A stretch of 64,000 nucleotides of DNA from Arenicola marina (GCA_964019135.1 OZ025249.1:14781088-14845087); one strand, 5' to 3'. Positions 35,546-49,665 are shown, counted from the first letter of the stretch. Translations and numbers: made by a program. Notes: generated by a model not told the origin, from the sequence alone.

Positions 35546-38145
35546 TTATGACGAAAATTGAAATTTTCAATTTTCGGAATATGTCAGTCAGTCGTGTTTG
35601 TTTGTATGTATGTATGTCTGTCCCACTCGAAAACGGGAAGTCTCTTTGTGGCCTAGCTGCTGCATGTATCGTTTCGCAATCTTTAACATCTAATAGCTAG
35701 CTAATAGGGCTACAACATTCTCGTCACGCAGGTCGAAAGGTCAAAGGTCAAGGTCACAGCGATTTTTTGAAAAAATTATTAAAAACGCTTATATCTCCGT
35801 TAATATTAAAGCTAGAGATCTCGGATTAGTTTCAGAATGTGCCCCTCTTTCAGGTGCAGTTTTCGGGTATTGTTCACTTTTTGATGCGTAATACTCATTT
35901 TCGAGGAAAACGAGGTCATAGGTTTTGCAGAAAACGCACTAAATGACCTCTGTCAGTGTTTTCGCTTGTTGGTACATTTGCCATCAAGCTATCGCTATGA
36001 TGTTCAAATATATCATAGAAATATGAATTGTGATGACTTGTGTTGAATCTTAGAGTTTTCTGATACGTCACGTGATGTCACGATGACGTCACTTTCGGTA
36101 CTTACACAAAATCATCAAAAATCAGAAAAAAATCACAAAAATGCGAGATTAGCACTATTTTGTAGGAAAAGTAGTTCCTCGTATCGCTACAAACTAAAAA
36201 CAATACGTTCCCATCTTACTTCCGGTTCCAGGGCCGGGGGAATTTCTCTATGGGACTTCCCATGTTAAAAGGGCTGTATCTTTAGGCTGGGAAAAAATGT
36301 TTTGTCACGTATGTCGCAAGTGCCTCCAGCAAACAACACCGGGATTTTTTCATTAGTTGAACATGTCGTCTAGTAGCCACAGTGCTTACCATATGCAATT
36401 AGAGCAAATAGTGACGTCACAGGATTTTTTTGAAATTTAGCCAATGGTGAAAGATACGGCTTTTTGGTGTTAGCAGAGGCTCCCACGGGTGTCCTATTCA
36501 AGCCATCACTCAATGCTTGCAGCTGTGGATGGATACTTCTAAGCTGAGTCATAATCTGTCAACATGGTTCCATAGCCACATTACTTTTCGGTATATAGTC
36601 GAAATCGTTTAACATGGGATCCTATGGGGAAAAATGAACTTGATCGAATATGACCTACTTCCGTTCAAGCTATTTCAGTCTCCTTCGCCACACAGTGAGA
36701 TAATATCATCTTAAAGCAAGTTATAAGAAACACACGGCGATCTCTGTATTACTTTTTGTTTCCATGGCAACGAAGCCACTGGCCTAATGATAAACATACA
36801 GATTCCTGCCATTGAAAGAAAAATCGTCAAAAATCAGATAACAATGCTAAAATTGCATTCTTTTCGCCAACTAGTTGCCAATAAGCATCTTCAGATCACT
36901 TAGTGCTTTAACTAGGCGGATCTTGTCTAGTTATGGCGCTAGAGCGCTCCAAAGTGGGACGACACCTTTGCGGGGCCGCCAATGATGAGTGAATGGAGAT
37001 TGTGTCCATCTTGAAAAAATCGTCAAAAATCAGAAAAACAAGCTACAGCTGTGACGTTTGCGTCAAATGGTAGGAAACATTGATGGTCAGAAAAATAGTG
37101 AAAGAAACAAATTACTTCCTATGTCACTTCGCTTACAGTGTTCTTTGTTCTTGTCGTCGGTCTCCGTGTTTCCGCAATGATAAGCTAATGCAATTTTTGA
37201 CCATTTCGCCAAGCCATAGCTGAAGGACTAATCTTACTATCGGCTAGCTCTTTAATCGAATAAGTTGTGGCAGTAAAGCTTGGCATATTGCCGCTTGGAC
37301 GTTGTCGTGCGTCACGTCATAACGTCACCATGACGTCATGACGTCACATATCTTAAGTAGGCTATTACTCAGCTATTACAAGGTATGGCGACTTTCGGGT
37401 TGCTTGACGTTGCAGGTCGTGTTCAGGGACATTTTGTGCCGTGTGTAACTTGTTTGGCGCAGGGGATAAGTATGCGTCAAAAATGACGTCATAGCTAACG
37501 TGCTCCTACGACATGTTGGGTTTGCTTTATTTTCAGCCACTTTGGCAATAGCTGTCATAGAACGTGTTGATACGTAGGTATATTAAAGAAATAGAAGCCA
37601 TCTTAAGCATTTTTGCAAACGTCAAACGACGTCATGTCGCGTCACGATGACGTATTATTAGATAACTAGTAAAATTCGTAGCGCCATTCATAATGAGTTA
37701 AGCAATCGCTCTTGTGAAACTTTCATGTTCACTTAAACTCTAATATACCATTAAATTGGCGGGCGGAAGATTCGTCACATGACGCGATTGTCACGTCATC
37801 GGCGCAAGCGACGGTTTTACCTGTAATTCCGTTAATATCGGTTAATTGCTCATTGCACACTGCTCAAAATAGAGCCTGCGGTGCGCACGTTGTCGGATGA
37901 ATGCGCTATTTGGCTTAAATGTCCCGTTGTACGCGCTGTTTAGCCCGAATTGTCCCGTATACGCGCTGTTTATCCAAAATTGCCCCCTATATGCGCTGTT
38001 CAGCTCAAATCGTAATCTAGAAATGGCCCTCATTCCCTTAATAATCATCGTGGGCGGTCGCGGTTTCGATCAACATGTTCAGATAGACACGCTCTTCGAC
38101 CTAGAGTCGATTTTCGTCATCATCAGTGTCCTCACTGACTTCTTG
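35546..38145 (+). repeat. L-type unit L2 (full length)
   Basis: Head palindrome, (TATG)3, double-CRE site at 37331-37346, L1-type tail with the 30-bp minisatellite, and the L/M terminus. The body is close to L1 with many scattered substitutions. No gene is seen. Confidence 0.8.
37901..38020 (+). repeat. 30-bp minisatellite, 4 copies (L2)
   Basis: Four 30-bp repeats at 37901, 37931, 37961 and 37991, with the same copy number as L1 and a few substitutions. The stable copy number suggests it was inherited as a block. Confidence 0.85.
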
Positions 38146-40547
38146 GTTCTTTGTCGGTCTTCCCGTCCAAAAGGCGTGTATGTCTGTCTCACTCGAGAAT
38201 TGCAAGTCTCATTGCGTCCTACCAACCGTATACATTAATTCGCATTAATTTGTGCCTGATAGCTTGGCGATAGGGCTACAATATGCTCGTCACGCAGATC
38301 GAAAGGTCAAAGGTCAAGGTCACGGCGATGTTTTGACAAAAATCATTAAACACGCCTATATCTCCGTTAATATTAAAGCTAGAGATCTCTGGTAAGTTTC
38401 AGAATGTGCTACTAATTACGGCGCAGGTTTCATGTATTGTTCACTTTTTGATGCGTATATTCATTTTCGAGTAATATGAGCTCAGAAGTTTTGAAGAAAA
38501 CGCACTAAATGACCTCTGTCAGTGTTTTCGCCTGATGACCCATTTACCTTCAAGTTATCGCTATAAGGTTCTAATATGTCATAGAAATATGAACTGAGAT
38601 GATTTGTGTCGAATCTTAGAGTGTTTTGATACGTCATGTGACGTCACGATGACGTCACTTTTGGTACTTACCAAAAATCGTCAAAAATCTGAAAAAAATC
38701 ACAAAAATGCGAGAGTAGCATTATATTGTAGGAAACGAGGTTCCCCTTATTGCTACAAACTAAAAACAATACGTTCCTATCTTACTTCCGGTTCCAGGGC
38801 CGGGGGAATTTCTCTATGGGACTTCCCATGTTAAAAGGGCTGTATCTTTAGGCTGGGAAAAAATGTTTTGTCGCGTATGTCGCAAGTGCCTCCAGCAAAC
38901 AACACGGGGATTTTTGTCTTAGTTAAACATGATACCTAGTAGCAACAGTGCTTATCATATGCAATTGAAGATGAAAGTGACGTCACAGGATTTTTTCGAA
39001 ATTTGGCCAATGGTGAAAGATACGGCTTTTTGGCACTGGCAGCGGCTCCCACGGGCGTCCTATTCAAGCCATCGCTCAATACTTGCAGCTGTGGATGGAT
39101 AATGCTAAGCTGAGTCATAATCTGTGAACATGGTGACATAGCATTATTATTTTTCGGTATATAGTCGAAATCGTTTAACATTGGATCCTATGGGGAAAAA
39201 TGAACTTGGTCAAATATGACCTACTTCCGCTCAAGCTATTTCAATCTCCTTCGCCACACAGTGAGGTAATATCACCTTAAAGCAATTTATAAGAAAAACA
39301 CGGCGATCTCTGTATTACTTTTTGTTTCCATGGCAACGAAGCCACTGGCCTAATGATAAACATACAGATTCTGGCCATTTAAAGAAAAATCGTCAGAAAT
39401 CAATAACAAATGCTACAATTGCATTCTTTTCGCCAACTAGTTGCCAATAAGCATCTTCAGATCACTTAGTGCTTTAATTAGGCGGAGGTTGTCTAGTTAT
39501 GGTGCTAGAGCGCTCCGAAGTGGGACGACACCTTTGCGGGGCCGCCAATGATGAGTGAATGGAGATTGTGTCCATATTGAAAAAATCGTCAAAAATCAGA
39601 AAAAACAAGCTAGAGCTGTGACGTTTGCGTCAAATGGTAGGAAACATTGATTGTCAGAAAAATAGTGAAAGAAACAAATTAGTTGCTATATCACTTCGCT
39701 TACAGTGTTCTTTGTTCTTGTCGTCGGTCTCCGTGTTTCCGCAATGATAAGCTAATGCAATTTTTGACCATTTCGCCAAGCCATAGCTGAAGGACTAATC
39801 TTACTATCGGCTAGCTCTTTAATCGAATAAGTTGTGGCAGTAAAGCTTGGCATATTGCCGCTTGGACGTTGTCGTGCGTCACGTCATAACGTCACCATGA
39901 CGTCATGACGTCACATATCTTAAGTAGGCTATTACTCAGCTATTACAAGGTATGGCGACTTTCGGGTTGCTTGACGTTGCAGGTCGTGTTCAGGGACATT
40001 TTGTGCCGTGTGTAACTTGTTTGGCGCAGGGGATAAGTATGCGTCAAAAATGACGTCATAGCTAACGTGCTCCTACGACATGTTGGGTTTGCTTTATTTT
40101 CAGCCACTTTGGCAATAGCTGTCATAGAACGAGTTGATACGTAGGTATATTAAAGAAATAGAAGCCATCTTAAGCATTTTTGCAAACGTCAAACGACGTC
40201 ATGTCGCGTCACGATGACGTATTATTAGATAACAAGTAAAATTCGTAGCGCCATTCATAATGAGTAAAGCAATCGCTCTTGAGAAAATTTCATGTTCACT
40301 TAAACTCTAATATGGTAGAATTGCTCTAGGACGCTTAGTTTGGCCGCTAGAGCGCTCGCAAGAGTTGCACCCCCCTTTGCTGAGGCTCCCATTATGAGTG
40401 AATAGCGATATCGACCGGCACTCCTTACTCGTCGATGGCCGCCGTTCGCTTAATAGCGACGCTAGAGAGTCGGGACTGGTCGCAAAGTACACGCCCTTTG
40501 ACCCAAAGTCGATTTTCGTCATAATCAGTGTCCTCACTGACTTCTTG
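38146..40547 (+). repeat. M2: mosaic unit with M head, L middle and S/M tail
   Basis: It begins like M1 (GTTCTTTGTCGGTC). Around 38680-38710 it switches to the L body (CAAAAATGCGAGAGTAGC, then CCCATGTTAAAAGGGC). At about 40312 it switches to an M/S-like tail (GGTAGAATTGCTCTAGG). It ends in the L/M terminus. L3 and L4 have the same last junction. Confidence 0.75.
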
Positions 40548-40873
40548 TCTGTCTGTCTGTCTGTGAGTCTGTCTGTGTGTAACGCGGGGCATTATCTTTC
40601 GAATGCCTTAAGATATCGACTTCCAAATTCACAGAAAGATGCGGAAAGGCAATCGTCAGGCTAAGTTCGTAGATGGGCAATATAACTCAAAGGTTAACGT
40701 CACGATGACGTCATACGTCCAAAACACATTTTCCACTCTAGCTCTCTTAATATTGCAGCTAGAGAGCCGCAATTAGTGTCAAAATACTCAGCTCCTCAAA
40801 ATCTTTCGCGTTACTGACATCAGATTTGACGTAGGATAAAAAGTTTTCGCGCCACAGGCAGCTAAAAATTCAA

Positions 40874-40904
<31 letters not shown>

Positions 40905-42253
40905 TTTGAGATATCGACTCCTCTTTCTGCACAGACAATGCCACGGCCCTCCGTCAGGCTAAGTTCGTAGATGGGCTATGTAGGTCAAAGGTGAAGGTCA
41001 CAGGAATTTTTCGAAATTCGCTTAACCATTGATAGATAGGACCAAAAATCGGCAAAATCGCTATAGCGTTCCGAGTTTTTGCTTAATGACGCTCAGAATT
41101 AATTCACGTATTAGGCTCGTAAGTACCTTGTATACAGTGTTTTAATTTTGAAAATCGTCCGAATAGTTCTTCCGCGAAAAATTCCCAAAGTTTAACATGG
41201 GACCCTATGGCAGCATTTTGGCGGGAACATGATCTCAATTTCTCCGTGAAGGTTACAAGTGAGACAAACGTCACCGGGCGTGATACATGACATCAGTAAT
41301 TGGGCACGAATAACTATATTGGTCAAGGTCACGCTTCCAAGGCCAAGGTCACAGTAAGGTCAAGGTCACGAAACAGATTATCCCGCGGTACTTCGTTCAT
41401 ATCGGGTCTAGAGATTCGCTGTTTGGTTGAGAGTATTCGTCGGAGAGAGGCGGTGACGAACTACTCGCTCAGATTTTTCCGGGTACTGAACGATTTTCGA
41501 GTAATCGGCCAATCAATATTCAGCGTACTTGTCAAGTGGCGTTTTGAACTTTGCAAGGCCATAACTCGGTCAATATTTGAGCTAGGGAGCCCAGATTTGG
41601 CATGAATGGAGAGAGAAATGTGAGCTAGGCTGATCAAAACCACCTCAGAATTGCTCTAGGACGCTTAGTTTGGCCGCTAGAGCGCTCGCAAGAGGTGCAC
41701 CCCCCTCCATGCCGACGCTCCCATTACGAGTCAACGGCGATATGGACCGGCACTCTTTCGGGGTTGCGATGGCCGCCGTTCGCTTAATAGCGACGCTAGA
41801 GAGTCGGGACCGGTTGCAAAAGACGGGCAAACGTCGACTTGGGTATGGAATCCGCCTTCGCTTTTAGCTTATCACGTTTAGTTCCGCCGCTAGGGGGCTC
41901 CGTAATTCACCGATGACGAGTCCGAGAAGAGCGATTAGGGCGCGACCAAGGACGCGTAGAAAGTCGTGATTTGAACGTATTCACTCTAAACGAAGGCCTC
42001 GACCTGGAAAAATAGCCCGCGTTCAACAGCAGCCGTTAGATGGCGCTCGTCCAGTACATCACGATCCATTTTGGGCTAATTTGCGCTTTCAGCCAGCAAT
42101 TTCGCCTCAGTACTACAGCTTTAAGGGGGCGATATGGTCTCCAACGCCAGGCTGAACAACCAATGAGCGAGCGGCGATGGGTCTTAACATAGTCGAATTG
42201 GTCCCATAACCACAATTTTCGTCTGCCTTCTCAAGCTGTGCTTGACGGTCTAG
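40548..42253 (+). repeat. S unit S21 (b-type, h2 block, T1 body)
   Basis: No hairpin. h2 block at 40679-40951 with a run of 25 T (40874-40898). T1 body mixing S1-like (41210-41640) and S14-like (41645 onward) stretches. b-type tail. Confidence 0.8.
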
Positions 42254-44220
42254 TTAAGACGAAAATTTTCAATTTTCGTCTTATGTCGGTGTGTTCCGTT
42301 TGTCTGTCTGTCTGTGAGTCTGTCTGTTTGTAACGCGGGGCATTATCTTTCGAATGCCTTAAGATATCGACTTCCAAATTCACAGAAAGATGCGGAAAGG
42401 CAATCGTCAGGCTAAGTTCGTAGATGGGCAATATAACTCAAAGGTCAACGTCACGATGACGTCATACGTCCAAAACACATTTTCCGCTCTAGCTCTCTTA
42501 ATATTGCAGCTAGAGAGCCGCAATTAGTGTCAAAATACTCAGCTCCTCAAAATCTTTCGCGTTATTGACATCAGATTTGACGTAGGATAAAAAGTTTTCG
42601 CGCCACAGGCAGCTAAAAATTCGAAATTTTGGGGTTTTTTTTTTTTTTTAAAGAGTTTGAGATATCGACTCCTCCTTCTGCACAGACAATGCCACGGCCC
42701 ACCGTCAGGCTAAGTTCGTAGATGGGCCATGTAGGTCAAAGGTGAAGGTCACAGGAATTTTTCGAAATTCGCTTAACCATTGATAGATAGGACCAAAAAT
42801 CGGCAAAATCGCTATAGCGTTCCGAGTTTTTGCTTAATGACGCTCAGAATTAATTCACGTATTAGGCTCGTAAGTACCTTGTATACAGTGTTTTAATTTT
42901 GAAAATCGTCCGAATAGTTCTTCCGCAAAAAATTCCCAAAGTTTAACATGGGACCCTATGGGACCATTTTGGCGGGAACCAGGCCTCCTCAATTTCTCCA
43001 TGAAAGGGACATGTCAGACAAACGACACGTTGCGTGAGACATGACATTAGTATTTGGGCGTAAAATATTATATTGACCAAGGTCACGCTTCCAAGGTCAA
43101 GGTCACATCAAGGTCATGGTTACGAAACATGTATTCCCGCGTAATTTCGTTAATATTTGGACTAGAGATTCACGGTTTGTTTCAGAGTATTCTTCAGAGA
43201 GATACGCAAAGGTAATGTGTCATCAGATTCCACCTCACATTTATAGTTTTCGAGTAATTGGATGATCAATTTTGACATTGCCGAAAGCGCAAAAAAATCA
43301 CTGTGACTACATAAATGCAGGTAGATAACTCATATGTGGTGGAATATGTACCCATATTACTGGCATCATATTTGCCAAATTGCATCAAAATCAAAGCAGT
43401 AATTTGGACGCTAGCAAATAATCACACGTTAACATGGCCAAGCCCACTATAAGGCCTCGATACGCCAAATGACTGACGGCGTGCCATGCCAAAGTCATGA
43501 AATGGGCCTTAAAGTCCATCTCTTGGGGGGGTATTTGTTTCTAAACCACTGTCAAATATACATTTCTCAGTGGTTACTAAAGCCATTTATCAGATGCAAT
43601 TATTTTACAATGTCTCGTATGCCATAAATATTAATATCTAAAGTCACCAAAATAAACTCAAGCAGCGAACGATCCATTTCCAAACCCCCGCCCAGAGTAG
43701 AGATTGGTGACGTCACAAGATGATCCGGTTTGAGTGCGCCTCGCTCGCTTCGACTGCCCGCGGTGTTTGAATGTAGCTTACGTGCAGGGAAGCTCTAACT
43801 CAGATGTGTATTTCGATTAACATTAACTCATGATGAATATTTGCCACATGTAGATGTAGATAGACCTAGATCAATTACATTATAGGTGTGTGATTGTTGG
43901 TTAGCGCAACATTCGTGACACTGACACTGAGAGAAAACAAACAGCTGCAGTGGCCGCCGCCACTGCCAGAGTGTTGACAGCCTACGTTTCTTCCCAAAAA
44001 TGAAAAGGGTGCCACAGTAGTGGACGGGCCGTCGCGGGGATGTCCGTCGAATCGTAGACATAGAATCTAGATCCAGGGTTAAATGAAATGTATGTACTAA
44101 AAGACGCCAAATGACTGACGGCGTGCCATGCCAACGTCATGAAATGGGCCTTAACATAGTCGAATTGGTCCCATAACCCAAATTTTCGTCTTCCTTCTCA
44201 AGCTGTGCTTGACGGTCTAG
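42254..44220 (+). repeat. S unit S22 (b-type, hairpin, h2 block, T3 body)
   Basis: 1,967 bp, like S16. h2 block at 42430-42702 with GGGG before 15 T. T3 insert at 43513-44103. From 42303 it matches S30. Confidence 0.8.
43513..44103 (+). mobile_element. 591-bp T3 insert, copy in S22
   Basis: Same length and flanks as the S11 copy (offset 22,854 bp). Confidence 0.6.
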
Positions 44221-45591
44221 GTCTGTCTGTCTGTCTGTGTGTCTGTCACGCTGCGCATTATCTTTCGAATGCCTTAAGATATCGACTTCCAAATTCACAG
44301 AAAGATGCGGAAAGGCAATCGTCAGGCTAAGTTCGTAGATGGGCAATATAACTCAAAGGTTAACGTCACGATGACGTCATACGTCCAAAACACATTTTCC
44401 GCTCTAGCTCTCTTAATATTGCAGCTAGAGAGCCGCAATTAGTGTCAAAATACTCAGCTCCTCAAAATCTTTCGCGTTACTGACATCAGATTTGACGTAG
44501 GATAAAAAGTTTTCGCGCCACAGGCAGCTAAAAATTCGATTTTTTTTTTTTTTTTTTTTTTTTTATAAAGTTTGAGATATCGACTCCTCCTTCTGCACAG
44601 ACAATGCCACGGCCCACCGTCAGGCCAAGTTCGTAGATGGGCCGTGTAGGTCAAAGGTCCAGGTCACAGGAATTTTTTGAAATTCGCTTAACCATTGAAA
44701 GATAGGACCAAAAAACGGGAAAATTGCTATAATGTTCGCAGTTTGCATTTAACCACGCTGCAAATTATTTCACGTATTGGGCCCATAAGTACCTTCTATA
44801 CCGTCTTTCATTGGTGCAAATCGTCCGAATAGTTTTCCCGATAAAAATTCCCAAAGTTTAACATGGGACCCTATGGCAGCATTTTGGCGGGAACATGATC
44901 TCAATTTCTCCGTGAAGGTTACAAGTGAGACAAACGTCACCGGGCGTGATACATGACATCAGTAATTGGGCACGAATAACTATATTGGTCAAGGTCACGC
45001 TTCCAAGGCCAAGGTCACAGCAAGGTCAAGGTCACGAAACAGATTATCCCGCGGTACTCCGTTCATATCGGGTCTAGAGATTCGCTGTTTGGTTGAGAGT
45101 ATTCGTCGGGGAGAGGCGGTGACGAACTACTCGCTCAGATTTTTCCGGGTACTGAACGATTTTCGAGTAATCGGCCAATCAATATTCAGCGTACGTGTCA
45201 AGTGGCGTTTTGAACTTTGCGAGGCCATAACTCGGTCAATATTTGAGCTAGGGAGCCCAGATTTGGCATGAATGGAGAGAAAAATGTGAGCTAGGCTGAT
45301 CGAAACCACCTCAGAATTGCTCTAGGACGCTTAGTTTGGCCGCTAGAGCGCTCGCAAGAGGTGCACCTCCCTCCATGCCGACGCTCCCATTATGAGTCAA
45401 CGGGCGATATGGACCGGCACTCAGTACTCAGTACTCAGTTGGCCTCAGTACTACAGCTTTAAGGGGGCGATATGGTCTCCAACGCCAGGCTGAACAACCA
45501 ATGAGCGAGCGGCGATGGGTCTTAACATAGTCGAATTGGTCCCATAACCACAATTTTCGTCTGCCTTCTCAAGCTGTGCTTGACGGTCTAG
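44221..45591 (+). repeat. S unit S23 (b-type, h2 block, truncated T1 body)
   Basis: Head variant TCTGTCACGCTGCGCATT. h2 block at 44345-44627 with 25 T. About 345 bp of T1 are missing between CCGGCACTC and TTGGCCTCAGTAC, and the junction (45421-45439) holds a tandem TCAGTAC. b-type tail. Recurs as S31. Confidence 0.8.
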
Positions 45592-45689
45592 TTAAGACGA
45601 AAATTTTCAATTTTCGTCTTATGTCGGTGTGTTCGGTTTGTTAAGACGAAAATTTTCAATTTTCGTCTTATGTCGGTGTGTTCGGTTTG
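45592..45689 (+). repeat. Two orphan S hairpin units before L3
   Basis: Two 49-bp hairpin units (starting 45592 and 45641, TTC loops, GTTCGGTTTG linkers) lie between the S23 end and the L3 head palindrome. Confidence 0.8.
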
Positions 45690-48128
45690 TTATGACGAAA
45701 ATTGAAATTTTCAATTTTCGGAATATGTCAGTCGGTCGTGTTTGTTTGTATGTATGTATGTCTGTCCCACTCGAAAACGGGAAGTCTCTTTGTGGCCTAA
45801 CTGCTGCATGTATCGTTTCGTAATCTTTAACATCTTATAGCTAGCTAATAGGGCTACAGCATTCTCGTCACGCAGGTCGAAAGGTCAAAGGTCAAGGTCA
45901 CAGCGATTTTTTGAAAAAATTACTAAAAACGCTTATATCTCCGTTAATATTAAATCTAGAGATCTCGAATTAGTTTCAGAATATGCCCCTCTTTCATGTG
46001 CAGTTTTCGGGTATTGTTCACTTTTTAATGCGTAGTACTCATGTTTGAGGAAAACGAGGTCATAGGTTTTGCGGAAAACGCACTAAATGACCTCTGTCAG
46101 TTTTTTCGCTTTTTGGTACATTTGCCATCAAGCTATCGCTATGATGTTCAATTATGTCATAGAAATATGAATTGTGATGACTTGTGCTGAATCTTAGAGT
46201 TTTCTGATACGTCACGTGACGTCACGATGACGTGACTTTCGGTACTTACAAAAAATCATCAAAAATCAGAAAAAAATCACAAAAATGCGAGATTAGCATT
46301 ATATTGTAGGAAAAGTAGTTCCTCGTATAGCTACAAACTAAAAACAATACGTTCCTATCTTACTTCCGGTTCCAGGGCCGGGGGAATTTCTCTATGGGAC
46401 TTCCCATGTTAAAAGGGCTGTATCTTTAGGCTGGGAAAAAATGTTTTGTCACGTATGTCGCAAGTGCCTCCAGCAAACAACACCGGGATTTTTTCGTTAG
46501 TTGAACATGTCGTGTAGTAGCCACAGTGCTTACCATATGCAATTAGAGCGAATAGTGACGTCACAGGATTTTTTTGAAATTTAGCCAATGGTGAAAGATA
46601 CGGCTTTTTGGTGTTAGCAGAGGCTCCCACGGGTGTCCTATTCAAGCCATCACTCAATGCTTGCACCTGTGGATGGATACTTCTAAGCTGAGTCATAATC
46701 TGTCAACATGGTTCCATAGCCACATTACTTTTCGGTATATAGTCGAAATCGTTTAACATGGGATCCTATGGGGAAAAATGAACTTGATCGAATATGACCT
46801 ACTTCCGCTCAAGCTATTTCAGTCTCCTTCGCCACACAGTGAGATAATATCATCTTAAAGCAAGTTATAAGAAACACACGGCGATCTCTGTATTACTTTT
46901 TGTTTCCATGGCAACGAAGCCACTGGCCTAATGATCAACATACAGATTCTTGCCATTGAAAGAAAAATCGTCAAAAATCAGATAACAATGCTAAAATTGC
47001 ATTCTTTTCGCCAACTAGTTGCCAATAAGCATCTTCAGATCACTTAGTGCTTTAACTAGGCGGATCTTGTCTAGTTATGGCGCTAGAGCGCTCCAAAGTG
47101 GGACGACACCTTTGCAAAGGCCGCCAATGATGAGTGAATGGAGATTGTGTCCATCTTGAAAAAATCGTCAAAATTCAGAAAAGCAAGCTAGAGCTGTGAT
47201 GTTTGCGTCAAATGGTAGGGAACATTGATGGTCAGAAAAATAGTAAAAAGAAACAAATCAGTTGCTGTATCACTTCGCCTACAGTGTTCTTTGTTCTTGT
47301 CGTCGGTCTCCGTGTTTCCGCAATGATAAGCTAATGCATGTTTTGACCATTTCACAAAGCCATAGCTGAAGGACTATTCTTTCTATCGCCTAGCTCTTTA
47401 ATCGGATAAGTTGTGGCAGTAAACCTTGGCGTATTGCCACTTGGACCTTGTCGTGCGTCACGTCATAACGTCACTATGACGTCATGACGTTACACATCTT
47501 ACGTAAGCTATTACTCAGCTATTATAAGGTATGGCGACTTTCGGGTTGCTTGACGTTGCAGGTCGTGTTCAGGGACAGTTTGTGCCGTGTGTAACTTTTT
47601 TGGCGCAGGGGATAAGTATGCGTCAAAAATGACGTCATAGCTAACGTGCTCCTACGAAATGTTAGGTTTCCTTTATTTTCAGCCACTTTGGCAATATCTG
47701 TCATAACCCGAGTTGATAAGTAGGTACATTAAAGACATAGAAGCCATCTTGAGCATTTTCGCGAACGTCAAATGACGTCATGTCTCGTCACGATGACGCA
47801 TTATTAGATAAAAAGTACAATCGTAGCGCCATTCATAATGAGTCGAGCAATCGCTTTTGAGAACAAAATGTCATGTTCACTGAAACTCTAATATGGTAGA
47901 ATTGCTCTAGGACGCTTAGTTTGGCCGCTAGAGCGCTCGCAAGAGTTGCACCCCCCTTTGCTGAGGCTCCCATTATGAGTGAATAGCGATATCGACCGGC
48001 ACTCCTTACTCGTCGATGGCCGCCGTTCGCTTAATAGCGACGCTAGAGAGTCGGGACTGGTCGCAAAGTACACGCCCTTTGACCCAAATTCGATTTTCGT
48101 CATCATCAGTGTTCTCACTGACTTCTTG
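45690..48128 (+). repeat. L-type unit L3 (mosaic tail)
   Basis: L head and body with (TATG)3. At about 47896 the L1-type tail is replaced by the S/M-like tail (GAATTGCTCTAGGACGC), so it has no 30-bp minisatellite. It ends in the L/M terminus. The site of the second abutting CRE is broken (TGACGTTA). Recurs as L4. Confidence 0.8.
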
Positions 48129-49665
48129 TCTGTCTGTCTGTCTGTCTGTGAGTCTGTCTGTGTGTAACGCGGGGCATTATCTTTCGAATGCCTTAAGATA
48201 TCGACTTCCAAATTCACAGAAAGATGCGGAAAGGCAATCGTCAGGCTAAGTTCGTAGATGGGCAATATAACTCAAAGGTTAACGTCACGATGACGTCATA
48301 CGTCCAAAACACATTTTCCGATCTAGCTCACTTAATATTGCAGCTAGAGAGCCGCAATTAGTGTCAAAATACTCAGCTCCTCAAAATCTTTCGCGTTACT
48401 GGCATCAGATTTGACGTAGGATAAAAAGTTTTCGCGCCACAGGCAGCTGAAAATTCGAAATTTTGGATTTTTTTTTTTTTTTTATAAAGTTTGAGATATC
48501 GACTCCTCCTTCTGCACAGACAATGCCACGGCCCACCGTCAGGCTAAGTTCGTAGATGGGCCATGTAGGTCAAAGGTGAAGGTCACAGGAATTTTTCGAA
48601 ATTCGCTTAACCATTGATAGATAGGACCAAAAATCGGCAAAATCGCTATAGCGTTCCGAGTTTTTGCTTAATGACGCTCAGAATTAATTCACGTATTAGG
48701 CTCGTAAGTACCTTGTATACGGTGTTTTAATTTTGAAAATCGTCCGAATATTTCTTCCGCAAAAAATTCCCAAAGTTTAACATGGGACCCTATGGGACCA
48801 TTTTGGCGGGAACCAGGCCTCCTCAATTTCTCCATGAAAGGGACATGTCAGACAAACGACACGTTGCGTGAGACATGACATTAGTATTTGGGCGTAAAAT
48901 ATTATATTGACCAAGGTCACGCTTCCAAGGTCAAGGTCACATCAAGGTCAAGGTTACAAAACATGTTTTCCCGTGTATCTTCGTTAATATTTGGTCTAGA
49001 GATTCGCGGTTTGTTTCAGAGTATTCTTCAGAGAGATACGCAAAAGTAATGTGCCCTCAGATTTCACCTCCCATTTATAGTTTTCGAGTAATTGGATGAT
49101 TAATTTTGACATTGCCGAAAGCGCAAACAATTCGCTGTGACTACATAAATGCAGGTAGATGACTCATATGTGGTGGAATATGTACCCATATTACTGGCAT
49201 CATGTTTGCCAAATTGCATCAAAATCAAAGCAGTAGTTTGTAAGCTAGCAAATAATCACACGTTAACATGGCCAAGCCCACTATAAGGCCTCGATACGCC
49301 AAATGAATGACGGCGTGCCATGCCAAAGTCATGAAATGGGTCTTAACACTGCAACATTCGTGACACTGACACTGAGAGAAAACAAACAGCTGCAGTGGCC
49401 GCCGCCACTGCCAGAGTGTTGACAGCCTGCGTTTCTTCCCAAAAATGAAAAGGGTGCCACAGTAGTGGACGGGCCGTCGCGGGGATGTCCGTCGAATCGT
49501 AGACATAGAATCTAGATCCAGGGTTAAATGAAATGTATGTACTAAAAGACGCCAAATGACTGACGGCGTGCCATGCCAACGTCATGAAATGGGCCTTAAC
49601 ATAGTCGAATTGGTCCCATAACCCAAATTTTCGTCTTCCTTCTCAAGCTGTGCTTGACGGTCTAG
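48129..49665 (+). repeat. S unit S24, copy of S13
   Basis: Offset 25,792 bp from S13 with rare mismatches (for example 22789/48581). h2 block at 48264-48536. Its left neighbour is L3 rather than an S unit, so the match begins exactly at the unit start. Confidence 0.85.
49351..49548 (+). mobile_element. 198-bp short T3 insert, copy in S24
   Basis: Same shortened insert and junction as in S13, offset 25,792 bp. Confidence 0.6.
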
